From: Candidatus Daviesbacteria bacterium
GTDB lineage: Bacteria > Patescibacteriota > Microgenomatia > Daviesbacterales > UBA10151
Assembly: GCA_028712705.1 (NCBI GenBank)
Contig: JAQTPP010000005.1
Coordinates: forward strand, 1-45,757
DNA length: 45,757 nucleotides
Direction: 5' to 3'
Position numbers and translations under genes: made by a program. Position 1 is the first letter of the stretch; every line of letters starts with the position of its first letter. The notes below the pieces were generated by a model. That model was not told the DNA's origin and did no database searches. It worked only from the letters and a program-made list of their open reading frames with translations. This document shows positions 38,315-45,757 of this stretch, in pieces.

Positions 38315-40165
38315 CTATTTTAAATCTGCAGTATATATCTTGCTCCCATCAAGCAAATAAACTTTTTTATTTTTCTCGTCTACCGCCAAATCCGTGGATA
38401 TTCCGAATTTGGCTCCGGTAATTTGTCCTTTATAACTGCCTGTTTTAGTTAGAATCAAAAGCCGGGAATTGCCGGAATCCAAAAGATAAAGATTGTCGGT
38501 ATCGGATGAGGTAAATATGCTTTTCGGATCTTTAACTCCGGAGGGTAGCCCGGAATAGGAAAAATTATCTTTATTACCTTTGGTAAACCTCAAAATTTCT
38601 CCTCCGTTTTTAAGAACATAAACCGAGGATTCAATCTGCATCCTCAAAGTACCGCTTAAATCAACCTTGGTCTCTTTGCTTAGATATTCCCTTTTGTCCG
38701 AATATCCTTCAGCGGCGGGCAAGTATTTCCAGATCATATTTTTACCGGAGTCCAAAAGATAAACATTGCCGGCAAAACCGTAAATATCTTTAATATCTCC
38801 CCAATCACTATCCTTTTTGGCAACAGTAGTTAGTTTTGAATTTGCTATATCCACCTTCAAAATGCCTTTATCCTGTGAATAGACAAACGAGAACTCTCCG
38901 TTGATCGAAGCAAAAGAAGCTTCGCCTAATTTTTCGCTCCCTGCCAGGATTTGATTGCTCTTTTTTGCCAAGTCTACCACCGCCAGTGTTTTAACTCCCG
39001 GATCCAGCAATAATAATTTGCCTCCTGACAAACTCATTTGGGTAGCCTGAAAGTTTTTCTTGACTAAATCCATATCCAGAAATACCGGAAAATCAAAAAC
39101 GCTTGATTGTTGCAAAATTCCAGCAGAATCCTGCTCAATCTGGTTCTTAAAGCTCAAGGCTTCCTGGTCTTTCGGTTTAAGAACCAGCGCTTTATTGACT
39201 TTATCCTGAGCCGTATCCAGTTTATTTTTGGCATCAGTCGGATTTAAACTGGCAATACCTTTGGCAGAGTTAAAATCATCTTTTGCCTGCTGCAAAAGCT
39301 CGCTAAACTGCGTTTGCTTTTCGCGGTCGCGACTCAACTTATATTTGTAGCCTATACCTGAAGCGATAATTAAAAGCAGCACAACTGCCAAAATCAACCT
39401 GCCTCTGTCGCTTTTTGGGAAATATGTCTTTAACCATTTGGATAAACGGAAAGCGTAACTCGCAATAGCTTTAACTGGCAACGATATTTTCTTTGCAGAA
39501 TCTTCGCTAGTGTTTTGTTCTACCAGACTCACTTCTTCTCGGGGAGACAGAGGTGAAATTTCCGTATCTTCTTCCGTAATAGCTACTGTCAAAGCAGCCA
39601 ATCCCTGGTTGTCTAACTCGGAGGCGCCAATTTTACTTTCAATTTCTTCTTCAAAACTTTCAATTGGCAAATCCAAAGATTTTTCCAACTCCGATCCCAA
39701 AAAAGTGATAAAACTTTTCGTGGAAATAAGCAGTTTGTCGCCGTCTTCCAAAAATCCGGAAATGAGACAAGCTTGCTGCTTTGCAGTAGACTGCGAGGGA
39801 GTACCGACCGATAAAAGCGATAATAGCTTGTCTTTACGTTTTAAGTTAACTTCAACCTGACCTTTACCAATCAGATACAGTATCTTGCCGGAAATAACTG
39901 CTAAACCTAAACTAAAATCTTCTTCCCCTGAAAATTTTTCCTCAAACTCCTTAAAGGTGGCAGTTAATTTCTCTCCTGCTCCGCCTTCTGACTCAAAATA
40001 AAAATCTTCAATTTCGGAAAGCGTGGCTCTGCCTTTGGTAAAAGCATCGTCGGAAATCAGTTCCAAAACTGCCAAAAAAGTACTATCATCCCGTACCGCC
40101 GAGGCTGCTTGAGCAGCTTTTTGGTCAGTATTTAATCCAATAACCTGCGCTATTTTTAATTTCAT
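38315..40165 (-). CDS. Membrane protein with PP2C-like N-domain and extracytoplasmic beta-propeller
   Basis: 616 residues from ATG at 40165, after GGGGGATACTCTG and in TGATG overlap with the upstream gene. Residues 1-180 resemble a degenerate PP2C fold (SLGLAVISGKILYLIGKGQVEVNL, GFLEDGDKLLISTKSF) without the metal-binding Asp residues. One membrane helix near 260 (RLILAVVLLLIIASGIGYKY) is followed by a coiled coil (LLQQAKDDFNSAKGI, LDTAQDKVNKALVL) and a propeller with NVYLLDSGKNMIWKY and NLYLLDSGNSRLLIL. Perhaps a signalling or scaffold protein of the SpoIID/bPH2 operon; the PP2C-like reading is inference. Confidence 0.6.
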   Translation of the reverse strand: MKLKIAQVIGLNTDQKAAQAASAVRDDSTFLAVLELISDDAFTKGRATLSEIEDFYFESEGGAGEKLTATFKEFEEKFSGEEDFSLGLAVISGKILYLIGKGQVEVNLKRKDKLLSLLSVGTPSQSTAKQQACLISGFLEDGDKLLISTKSFITFLGSELEKSLDLPIESFEEEIESKIGASELDNQGLAALTVAITEEDTEISPLSPREEVSLVEQNTSEDSAKKISLPVKAIASYAFRLSKWLKTYFPKSDRGRLILAVVLLLIIASGIGYKYKLSRDREKQTQFSELLQQAKDDFNSAKGIASLNPTDAKNKLDTAQDKVNKALVLKPKDQEALSFKNQIEQDSAGILQQSSVFDFPVFLDMDLVKKNFQATQMSLSGGKLLLLDPGVKTLAVVDLAKKSNQILAGSEKLGEASFASINGEFSFVYSQDKGILKVDIANSKLTTVAKKDSDWGDIKDIYGFAGNVYLLDSGKNMIWKYLPAAEGYSDKREYLSKETKVDLSGTLRMQIESSVYVLKNGGEILRFTKGNKDNFSYSGLPSGVKDPKSIFTSSDTDNLYLLDSGNSRLLILTKTGSYKGQITGAKFGISTDLAVDEKNKKVYLLDGSKIYTADLK

Positions 40166-40401
40166 CAGAGTATCCCCCAAGCCAAAATTATGAATCCGAT
40201 AGCCAGTCCAGCATGCACGATAGCTATCGCTCTGAGTAAAGGCGAAATTCTTGTTATAAGAGTCTTACTCATTAAATCAACTTGTCTAACAATGATCAAG
40301 GAAAATATAGCGTAAAATATCAAAATTAGCAAAATTGCACCTTTGGTAAAGATCAAAATATAATCATTGCTTATTAAGCTTTGTGTTGCAGTTGTAGGCA
40401 T
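40165..40401 (-). CDS. Small two-helix membrane protein
   Basis: 78 residues from ATG at 40401, with AGGGAAACA as ribosome site; a longer start overlaps the previous gene. Two membrane helices: DYILIFTKGAILLILIFYAI and LLRAIAIVHAGLAIGFIILA. Resembles small CPR proteins annotated DUF5657. Translational coupling on both sides marks an operon. Confidence 0.7.
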   Translation of the reverse strand: MPTTATQSLISNDYILIFTKGAILLILIFYAIFSLIIVRQVDLMSKTLITRISPLLRAIAIVHAGLAIGFIILAWGIL

Positions 40402-40408
40402 TGTTTCC

Positions 40409-40966
40409 CTATTCCGGAACCACATGAGTGGATGGTTTTCCGATTAAATCCAGGATCATATCTGCAACCGTTGCCGGATGCGGAATATTGTGCATCTCTA
40501 TAGCGACAGTCGCACCGGCTGTTTGAACTTTGACATTGCCGAAATTAAATAAAGTCCCTAGTATGCCGGCAGTGACAGAATCGGTTTCTTCTATTTTTGG
40601 TAGCGGCGCCAAATCAACCGCTTTATAAAGCAAATATTCAAACTCCATATCAATAATTTTTTCATTAGTGACAATAGAGACATTAAAATACCAATTCAAA
40701 AATCCTTCAAAAACAACTATTAGGATAAAAAGGTAATTGATGATTATCCCTGCCAACTGATAGGTTTCCGGAAACAAGGCCAGATCAAAACCTATCAGAG
40801 GAACTATCTTAAACACTGCAAAAGGAATAAAAAAAATAAATATCGAAAGAGCGATCCAGGACAAATTGGTAATCTGGTGAGCGCGTAACAAAAGCAGTAT
40901 CTTCTCATCAGGGTCCTGTCCTTCGAAACGGCAATTTTGGGGCCGTTCAATATATGCGGAAAACAT
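40409..40966 (-). CDS. bPH2-domain membrane protein
   Basis: 185 residues. Two membrane hairpins (ISWIALSIFIFFIPFAVFK-like region and IIINYLFILIVVFEGFLNWY) followed by the bacterial PH domain: FNVSIVTNEKIIDMEFEYLL, AVDLAPLPKIEETDSVTAGI and FGNVKVQTAGATVAIEMHNI. Such proteins lie in the inner membrane; the role is unknown. Second gene of the SpoIID-led operon. Confidence 0.8.
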   Translation of the reverse strand: MFSAYIERPQNCRFEGQDPDEKILLLLRAHQITNLSWIALSIFIFFIPFAVFKIVPLIGFDLALFPETYQLAGIIINYLFILIVVFEGFLNWYFNVSIVTNEKIIDMEFEYLLYKAVDLAPLPKIEETDSVTAGILGTLFNFGNVKVQTAGATVAIEMHNIPHPATVADMILDLIGKPSTHVVPE

Positions 40967-40987
40967 TAAACTGAGTATAGCATATCG

Positions 40988-42724
40988 TTATCTCTTTTCC
41001 ACATTAAATAACGGGCCAACGATGTTTATATTAGACGGAGCTCTTAAATTGAAGTAATTTTTAAACTCACTCCCGTTAAACGATACTGACTTGCCGTCTC
41101 CGGATACTGTGACAGTATTTGTTCTGCCTGAGCCAAAATCAGCAGAAACAGATACATCGGAAATGGAATTAAAAGCCTGAGAACCGAGTTCCCTTTTTAC
41201 CCTATCCGCATCCCAGGTTTCCTGACCATCAGGGTTTGGCTTATCAGTTTGGGAAAGATGAACCTGAGTACCGGAATCCTTCTTGGCCAACATTAAAACA
41301 TTTACTATATCAGCCAGCTCTTCCGGTTTTAACCAGGCAGTTTTATTATACTGGGCACGTGACCCCCAATCACAGTAAAACCAGGGTGACTCTTTATCAT
41401 AAGCACTGCTGCTTAAATCGGAAAAACTATTGACTGATCCGGAGAAATCATTGGCGTGTTTTGTCCAAGACGTTCCCGACCAGCCAATTTCTCCTGATGA
41501 AAAAACATAACCCCCGTGGGTAGAAGAAAACCAGGCCTTAATGGCATTACCCCCCTGCACCATTACCTGTCCGGAGGTAGCATTAACAGCCTGTTCCCAA
41601 TTTCCACCTTTAGGGTCAGGCTTAAACACCTGACATTGCTCAGTTGTACAAATTGAACCACTGCCGCCCCCGGTATAGGCAAGAGCATAAGATCTGGCTG
41701 CAATAGCTTGAGCTTTCAGCGCAGCCGAACCATTATCAGTCCAGGAGTCAGGCACTTCGTAAATTCTTTTGACATAGTCATCCAGCGAATAAGTACCGTA
41801 TCCTTGAACATTTATCCGGGCATCTTTTCTTTCTACAGAGTCAAAATTATAGTAGGCTCGAAGAATTTCTTCATAACCTTGTCCGGCTTTGGCTCTTCCC
41901 AGGGCTCCATATTGATTCATGCCAACGCGGTTGGGAACACCATAAGTAAAAGCAGCAAATTTTGGGCTGAACCCGGGATCCCGGCCATTAGTTAAGTCAC
42001 TATCACACCTTCCCATTGAATAGGCCGACCTGGAAATATTCAAACTACCGAGCTTAGCAGCTAAAAGTTCCTGCTGTTTAGCAGATAGTTGGGCAATTTG
42101 TTTACCGAGGTCTGTCTGGTAAGCTTTGGCTTTTTTAATTTCACTGCCTAAAAATTTTGCATTTTTGTCAACGTCTGCTTGAATCAAAGCTAATCTGGCT
42201 TTATCTTTTTCCAGTTTTTCTTTTTCAGTCAGGAGACTTACAACTTCAGCCGTGATTGAAGAGATAATCTGACGGTCTTCTTTGGTGACAGATTGGCGGT
42301 ATGAGAGTTCCCTGAATAAATCCCCTGCTTGAATAGATGAAAGAATAACCAGCAGAGGATCTGTCAGATATGAACGGATATAGTAAGCCTTAACTCTTTG
42401 TTCCAAAAGGGCTTGCTGCAGGGCTAATTTATCTTCCCTTGTATCCAGATCTTTTTGTTTTTGGGCAATTCCTGTCACTAAATTATCAATAGTGGCTTGA
42501 ATTTGGGCCAGTTGCCGCTGCAAGGATTCAAGTTGACCTTCCAAGGGTTTAGTGGCATTGACAGATAGCTCTCTGGCGTGATTTAGAGAATCAATCTGTT
42601 TTTGCAAATCCTCTATTTCATCAGCATGGACAGGATATAAGGTATAGGGTATAGCCAATAGGGTAAAAATTAGGAAAAATGAAAGAAGCAGTATTTTTCT
42701 CATTGAGAGACTCAATTTTAACAT
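40988..42724 (-). CDS. SpoIID-like peptidoglycan-associated protein with coiled coil
   Basis: 578 residues (ATG at 42703 is also possible). A signal peptide (ILLLSFFLIFTLLAIPYTLY...HADE) is followed by a long coiled coil of about 200 residues (EDLQKQIDSLNHARE, EGQLESLQRQLAQIQATI), as in CwlO-type proteins. The SpoIID domain follows: FTYGVPNRVGMNQYGALGRA, YNFDSVERKDARINVQGYGT, LDDYVKRIYEVPDSW, LKAQAIAARSYALAY, SSTHGGYV. SpoIID is a lytic transglycosylase of peptidoglycan. The signal segment PYTLYP is coded by a CCCTA-type repeat. Confidence 0.85.
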   Translation of the reverse strand: MLKLSLSMRKILLLSFFLIFTLLAIPYTLYPVHADEIEDLQKQIDSLNHARELSVNATKPLEGQLESLQRQLAQIQATIDNLVTGIAQKQKDLDTREDKLALQQALLEQRVKAYYIRSYLTDPLLVILSSIQAGDLFRELSYRQSVTKEDRQIISSITAEVVSLLTEKEKLEKDKARLALIQADVDKNAKFLGSEIKKAKAYQTDLGKQIAQLSAKQQELLAAKLGSLNISRSAYSMGRCDSDLTNGRDPGFSPKFAAFTYGVPNRVGMNQYGALGRAKAGQGYEEILRAYYNFDSVERKDARINVQGYGTYSLDDYVKRIYEVPDSWTDNGSAALKAQAIAARSYALAYTGGGSGSICTTEQCQVFKPDPKGGNWEQAVNATSGQVMVQGGNAIKAWFSSTHGGYVFSSGEIGWSGTSWTKHANDFSGSVNSFSDLSSSAYDKESPWFYCDWGSRAQYNKTAWLKPEELADIVNVLMLAKKDSGTQVHLSQTDKPNPDGQETWDADRVKRELGSQAFNSISDVSVSADFGSGRTNTVTVSGDGKSVSFNGSEFKNYFNLRAPSNINIVGPLFNVEKR

Positions 42725-42725
42725 A

Positions 42726-43180
42726 ATTATTGATGATAGACGCTGGAAGCTCGAAGATAGATCTTGAGGTTAGAGGATAGAGACTAGAAAGTTTTCCAAT
42801 TCTTTTGAAGATTAGCCAATTTTTCCTCCTAAGTGTTTATATTTTATGCAGTCTCTGTATGAACCTCCATCTCGTTAGCTGAACCAATCGCTACGTCTAA
42901 GTGTCTTTTAAATTCTTTTTCAAATCTTCTTTTTGCCCACCCTTCGGCGATATTTGCAGGACATGATTTAGATGCTCTACGCATTTGTGATGCCAAATCA
43001 TTACGTTCATAAACTGGAAGTTTTTTAACAGCTTGATGGATCAACAACATTAATTGATAAGATTCTTGATAAACTTCAAGGTCTCTAAATGTCTTGATCA
43101 TTCTTCTATCGTATCAGTCTATCTTCAAACTATTCAAGCTTCAAATTCTAGCTTCTAATCTCTAGTGTCTAGCCTCAAAA
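42726..43180. mobile_element. Inverted-repeat unit carrying a four-helix-bundle gene, unit 2
   Basis: Left flank (about 42740-42792) contains TTGAGGTTAGAGGATAGAG; right flank (43100-43180) reads, as complement, TTGAGGCTAGACACTAGAG. So the flanks are similar inverted copies around the gene, as in unit 1, but with different sequence. Confidence 0.5.
42844..43101 (-). CDS. Four-helix-bundle protein (23S rRNA IVS family), C-terminally short
   Basis: 85 residues; the family is normally about 120. FRDLEVYQESYQLMLLIHQA, RNDLASQMRRASKSCPANIA (R-x-x-x-S-x-x-x-N-I-A-E-G signature) and RHLDVAIGSANEMEVHTETA are clear. The last helix is missing; the frame stops at TAA shortly after EMEVH, where the flanking repeat begins. 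It may be a truncated relic. Confidence 0.78.
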   Translation of the reverse strand: MIKTFRDLEVYQESYQLMLLIHQAVKKLPVYERNDLASQMRRASKSCPANIAEGWAKRRFEKEFKRHLDVAIGSANEMEVHTETA

Positions 43181-43251
43181 AGGATTTCCTACCCTAAACC
43201 CTAGCCCCTATCCCCTAGACCCTAGTTTCAAGTTGTGCTAAGCTAAAATTA

Positions 43252-44499
43252 ATGTCCAAACTTTCTTTTTTTCTTTGGTTATTGTTTTTATTCCTTTTCA
43301 CTCTCATGCCCCAAAACGCCTTGGCTCAAGAAATTAATATCGAAGTATTGAATCCAGCGTTTTATGGCAGAATACTGAATGTTACTATTACCGGATGCCT
43401 AAATAATCCTGCTATACACGCTCAGTGCGAAGTCAAACTTTACCATGGTGATAATCAATTTAAAACATCTAAATACTGTTACCGCGAAAACGCTTCTGAG
43501 TCTTGCCAACTCTCTTTTGAATTACCCAAACAGGAACCCAGTCAGGCAACTATCAGTGTTTTAAGTGACCATACAGAACTTGAAGATAGAGAAAGAATTC
43601 TTAAAGAACAAACGATTAATTTAAGCTATCAAACAATCGTTTTCGATAATATACCGGATGAAACTGATTATGGAAGTCATATAAGTGGAGCTGTTGTAAG
43701 GGGGTGTCAAAATCACCCCAAAATAATCAACAACTGTGAGATTTGGCTTTATCATGGTGATGTTCAATTCAAAAAACTGGCTACATGCTCTAAAAACAAC
43801 GGCGAGTGTTTTCTTGATAAATTTAAACTCCCCGGAGAGGAACCTAATCAAGCCTCTATTACTGTTCTGAGCGACCAATCTGGAACAGCCGAACAAAGAC
43901 GTCTTGGGGAACAAGATATTACTCTAACTGATAAACCCGCTTGTGTTGAATATTATGGGGGGGTACTTACTGACGAAGAAAGCCCGGAGATAAGTTTTAT
44001 ATCAGAATGCGGACGCAAACAGTATGAAGTCTGCTATGACCAATCGAATAAACTTCGTGGTTGTTGTCAAGCAAAGAAAGACTGCACACCAATTGTTAAT
44101 AAATTAAGCGGCAGCAGTGGCTGCAAACCAGGAGATAAAGATTGTACCTCCGGAGGAGGAAAAGAAGTTCCTGGCTGCACTGACGTTAAAGGTAATCCTG
44201 GTGTTGCCACTGCCATTGGATGTATTCATACTAACCCGACAGAATTAACCAAAGATGTGTTAACCTTTACTATTGGAATTTCCGGTGGCTTGGCATTTTT
44301 AATGATGCTACTCGGAGCATTTCAGATGTTAACTTCTGCCGGAAACCCTGAAACTCTAAACGCAGGTAAAGATAGATTAACCAGCGCAATCATTGGACTT
44401 TTGTTTATTGTTTTTGCAGTGCTACTACTACAAATTATTGGAGTTGGTATACTAAGCATACCAGGATTTGGCAAAGGTTTACCAAATAAATTTATATGA
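43252..44499 (+). CDS. VirB2-like pilin fused to a duplicated extracellular domain
   Basis: 415 residues. A signal peptide (FFLWLLFLFLFTLMPQNALA) is followed by two repeats of about 95 residues (INIEVLNPAFYGRILNVTIT... and IVFDNIPDETDYGSHISGAV...), each with C-x-V/I-x-L-Y-H-G-D and a closing A-S/T-I-T/S-V-L-S-D. A Cys-rich linker (GCCQAKKDCTP, GCKPGDKDCTSGGG) follows, then two C-terminal helices (TKDVLTFTIGISGGLAFLMM; RLTSAIIGLLFIVFAVLLLQ) as in the next three genes. First of four tandem pilin-like genes; it overlaps the second by four bases. Confidence 0.78.
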   Translation: MSKLSFFLWLLFLFLFTLMPQNALAQEINIEVLNPAFYGRILNVTITGCLNNPAIHAQCEVKLYHGDNQFKTSKYCYRENASESCQLSFELPKQEPSQATISVLSDHTELEDRERILKEQTINLSYQTIVFDNIPDETDYGSHISGAVVRGCQNHPKIINNCEIWLYHGDVQFKKLATCSKNNGECFLDKFKLPGEEPNQASITVLSDQSGTAEQRRLGEQDITLTDKPACVEYYGGVLTDEESPEISFISECGRKQYEVCYDQSNKLRGCCQAKKDCTPIVNKLSGSSGCKPGDKDCTSGGGKEVPGCTDVKGNPGVATAIGCIHTNPTELTKDVLTFTIGISGGLAFLMMLLGAFQMLTSAGNPETLNAGKDRLTSAIIGLLFIVFAVLLLQIIGVGILSIPGFGKGLPNKFI

Positions 44500-44819
44500 A
44501 TAAGTTGGCATTAACATTACCCGGAACCGGAAATATTATAGACAGCCCTGTTCAAGACAGGTTTCCCGATCTTGGGAGTGTCCTTTCGGGTCTTCTAAAT
44601 ATTGCTTTCTATATTGCCGTATTCATAACTTTTTACTTTTTAATTTGGGGAGCTTTTGCTTATATCGTGGCTCAAGGCAAAAAAGAAGATTTAGCCAAAG
44701 CCAGAAATAGAATTACCTGGTCATTAATTGGACTGATAATAATACTTCTGTCATATTTTATAGCCAAGTTTGTTGCCGAAATTCTTGAGCCTAACCTGAA
44801 AGGATGGTTGCCATTTTGA
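44496..44819 (+). CDS. VirB2-like pilin, copy 2
   Basis: 107 residues: a short leader, then two helices (GLLNIAFYIAVFITFYFLIW and ITWSLIGLIIILLSYFIAKF) separated by GAFAYIVAQGKKEDLAKARN. The G-A-F...G-K-K-E-D-x-x-x-A-R-x-R-I pattern is the VirB2/TrbC-type pilin core. ATG overlaps the stop of the preceding gene (ATGA). Confidence 0.78.
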   Translation: MNKLALTLPGTGNIIDSPVQDRFPDLGSVLSGLLNIAFYIAVFITFYFLIWGAFAYIVAQGKKEDLAKARNRITWSLIGLIIILLSYFIAKFVAEILEPNLKGWLPF

Positions 44820-45136
44820 AAAAATTTCCGATTCTGCTTACCCAGGTTAACATTGATGAAGAATTTGGCTTTGGAGGAATCGCTTCATTAGGGAAAGCAA
44901 CCAGTGATTTGGTCCCCCCTATATTTTCTATTGCAACAGCGCTGGTAGTTATGTATTTTCTGTGGGGAGCTTTGAAATTTTTAATGTCCGGAGCAAACAA
45001 AGAAGAAACAGCCGAGGCAAGACAAATGATTACCCATGCCATAATAGGGTTTATAATATTAATATTCGCATTTTTTATTTTGCAGTTCTTATTGAACAGT
45101 TTATTTGATATAAAGGATTTTCAAATAATCAAATGA
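44804..45136 (+). CDS. VirB2-like pilin, copy 3
   Basis: 110 residues. Helices VPPIFSIATALVVMYFLWGAL and MITHAIIGFIILIFAFFILQ around KFLMSGANKEETAEARQ, the same core as its neighbours. The start at 44804 overlaps the previous gene by 16 bases; a TTG at 44816 is possible. Overlaps the next gene by four bases. Confidence 0.76.
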   Translation: MVAILKKFPILLTQVNIDEEFGFGGIASLGKATSDLVPPIFSIATALVVMYFLWGALKFLMSGANKEETAEARQMITHAIIGFIILIFAFFILQFLLNSLFDIKDFQIIK

Positions 45137-45606
45137 AAATTTTACCTTTACTCATAATATTTTTTGCATTTTTGCTTTTAACAAATAACGTTTATGCTCT
45201 TGACTGTTCCGGGGCAGATAAAGATAGCGTCGAGTGTAGATTTGGCACGATTACACCTCCTTTGCCCATAGCTGGTTTTATTAGCGGTGACCAAACAGGC
45301 ACGGCAGGAATCAGTAAATTTTTATCAAATGGTGTGGCCCTCATTTACTCTATTGCGGTAGTAATTTTAGTTTTTATGCTCCTTTGGGGAGCATTTGAAT
45401 GGATAATCTCCGAGGGTGATAAGGAAAAAATCGCTGCCGCCCAAAAAAGAATCCTTAATGCCGTTATTGGCATAATTCTTTTTGCCGTTGCTTTTGCCGT
45501 TATAAAACTTTTGGGCCAATTTACCGGTTTTGAATTTTTTGTCGGCCAAAATCTACCTTCTTTCTCGCCTGATGAAAGTGTTCCAAAAAATTTCCTTCCT
45601 CATTAA
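45133..45606 (+). CDS. VirB2-like pilin, copy 4
   Basis: 157 residues. Signal peptide (LPLLIIFFAFLLLTNNVYAL), Cys pair (DCSGADKDSVECRFG), then helices LIYSIAVVILVFMLLWGAFE and RILNAVIGIILFAVAFAVIK around WIISEGDKEKIAAAQK. Ends with a polar tail (SFSPDESVPKNFLPH). Completes the pilin array. Confidence 0.78.
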   Translation: MKILPLLIIFFAFLLLTNNVYALDCSGADKDSVECRFGTITPPLPIAGFISGDQTGTAGISKFLSNGVALIYSIAVVILVFMLLWGAFEWIISEGDKEKIAAAQKRILNAVIGIILFAVAFAVIKLLGQFTGFEFFVGQNLPSFSPDESVPKNFLPH

Positions 45607-45688
45607 CATCAAAATGGCAACAAATAACCGACCGCTGTCTAGGATCCGATACATTCCGTACACCTAAGACATTTAATTGAACGGCAGA

Positions 45689-45694
45689 TATAAT
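45689..45694 (+). promoter_or_regulatory. -10 box (TATAAT) of the right-edge gene
   Basis: TATAAT nine bases before ATG at 45704. Box, spacing and about 60 upstream bases match the left-edge copy. Confidence 0.7.
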
Positions 45695-45703
45695 GGCTCC
45701 TAC

Positions 45704-45757
45704 ATGCGGGCCTTTAAGATACTTCCGGTAGAGATTAAGGTTAGGGATTTCAAACTA
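45704..45757 (+). CDS. N-terminus of the second edge paralogue, cut by the window edge
   Basis: Eighteen codons, MRAFKILPVEIKVRDFKL, running off the right edge. See the left-edge gene at 1-61. The ATG follows the -10 box closely, so the mRNA is probably leaderless. Family not recognised. Confidence 0.72.
   Translation, partial: MRAFKILPVEIKVRDFKL

Noticed and set aside
1..45757. CRISPR array
   Set aside because: No regularly spaced direct repeats and no cas-like genes were seen.
1..45757. Terminal inverted repeats of a linear replicon
   Set aside because: The matching ends are the starts of two protein genes with silent-site divergence, which fits paralogues better than telomeric repeats.

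Overview
The window looks like a piece of a Candidate Phyla Radiation (Patescibacteria) genome, probably a Microgenomates-type lineage. This rests on gene content: compact, AT-rich, tightly spaced genes; many one- or two-helix membrane proteins; VirB2-like pilin genes in tandem with a VirD4/TraD-like ATPase elsewhere; small families common in that group (DUF5652-like, bPH2, DUF1003); a group I intron in a tRNA; stand-alone homing-endonuclease genes; and many short palindromic repeats, some inside coding sequence. TGA, TAA and TAG all serve as stops. No tRNA encodes its 3' CCA; the tmRNA does.

Layout. 1-3.1 kb: start of an outward-facing gene (a paralogue starts at the other end of the window), a GlmU-like nucleotidyltransferase, tRNA-Met and an Nramp-type transporter. 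3.1-6.5 kb: an endonuclease-like HTH protein, an initiator tRNA split by a 191-nt group I intron, a toxin-antitoxin pair with a broken toxin, an FtsB-like protein, a tyrosine recombinase and tRNA-Ile(UAU) inside a perfect inverted repeat. 6.6-13.8 kb: VirD4/TraD-like ATPase, thioredoxin reductase, PAP2 phosphatase, a cytidylyltransferase-like enzyme, DUF1003 protein and PurT. 13.8-21.5 kb: an envelope and copper/redox block with a bactofilin-like membrane protein, Fe/Mn superoxide dismutase with an apparent AUA start, a CopB-type ATPase, an FMN reductase, a cupredoxin and a PQQ-type beta-propeller. 22.2-27.7 kb: an integrated element with a terminase-small-subunit-like protein, a GIY-YIG protein, an XRE regulator, a structured non-coding stretch, an excisionase-like protein and a large serine recombinase whose reading frame ends inside tRNA-Asn. 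27.7-34.5 kb: a four-helix-bundle (23S IVS-type) gene between inverted repeats, small membrane proteins, an rpoD remnant, an RlpA-like secreted protein, rpoD, dnaG, tRNA-Ser, a TlyA-like methyltransferase and a Nudix hydrolase, the last two carrying palindromic insertions in frame. 34.2-38.2 kb: five tRNA genes, a LAGLIDADG endonuclease, comF, tmRNA (ssrA) and smpB. 38.2-45.8 kb: an envelope operon (SpoIID-like, bPH2 and a PP2C-like/beta-propeller protein), a second four-helix-bundle element, four tandem VirB2-like pilin genes, and the start of the second end paralogue.

How the parts work together. dnaG-rpoD and ssrA-smpB are classic housekeeping pairs. The copper/redox genes suggest handling of copper and oxidative stress with possible extracytoplasmic electron transfer. 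VirD4/TraD, the pilins and ComF suggest pili and DNA exchange. First genes of transcription units often have a -10 box 6-9 nt before ATG with no room for a Shine-Dalgarno site (leaderless style), whereas several other genes carry a strong GGAGG.

Best candidates for something new: a tmRNA whose pseudoknot-positioned reading frame encodes a 34-residue tag ending in VAYS; the inverted-repeat units carrying four-helix-bundle genes plus one apparently empty unit; palindromic elements inserted in frame in two neighbouring enzymes; and the alternative-hairpin non-coding RNA in the integrated element.
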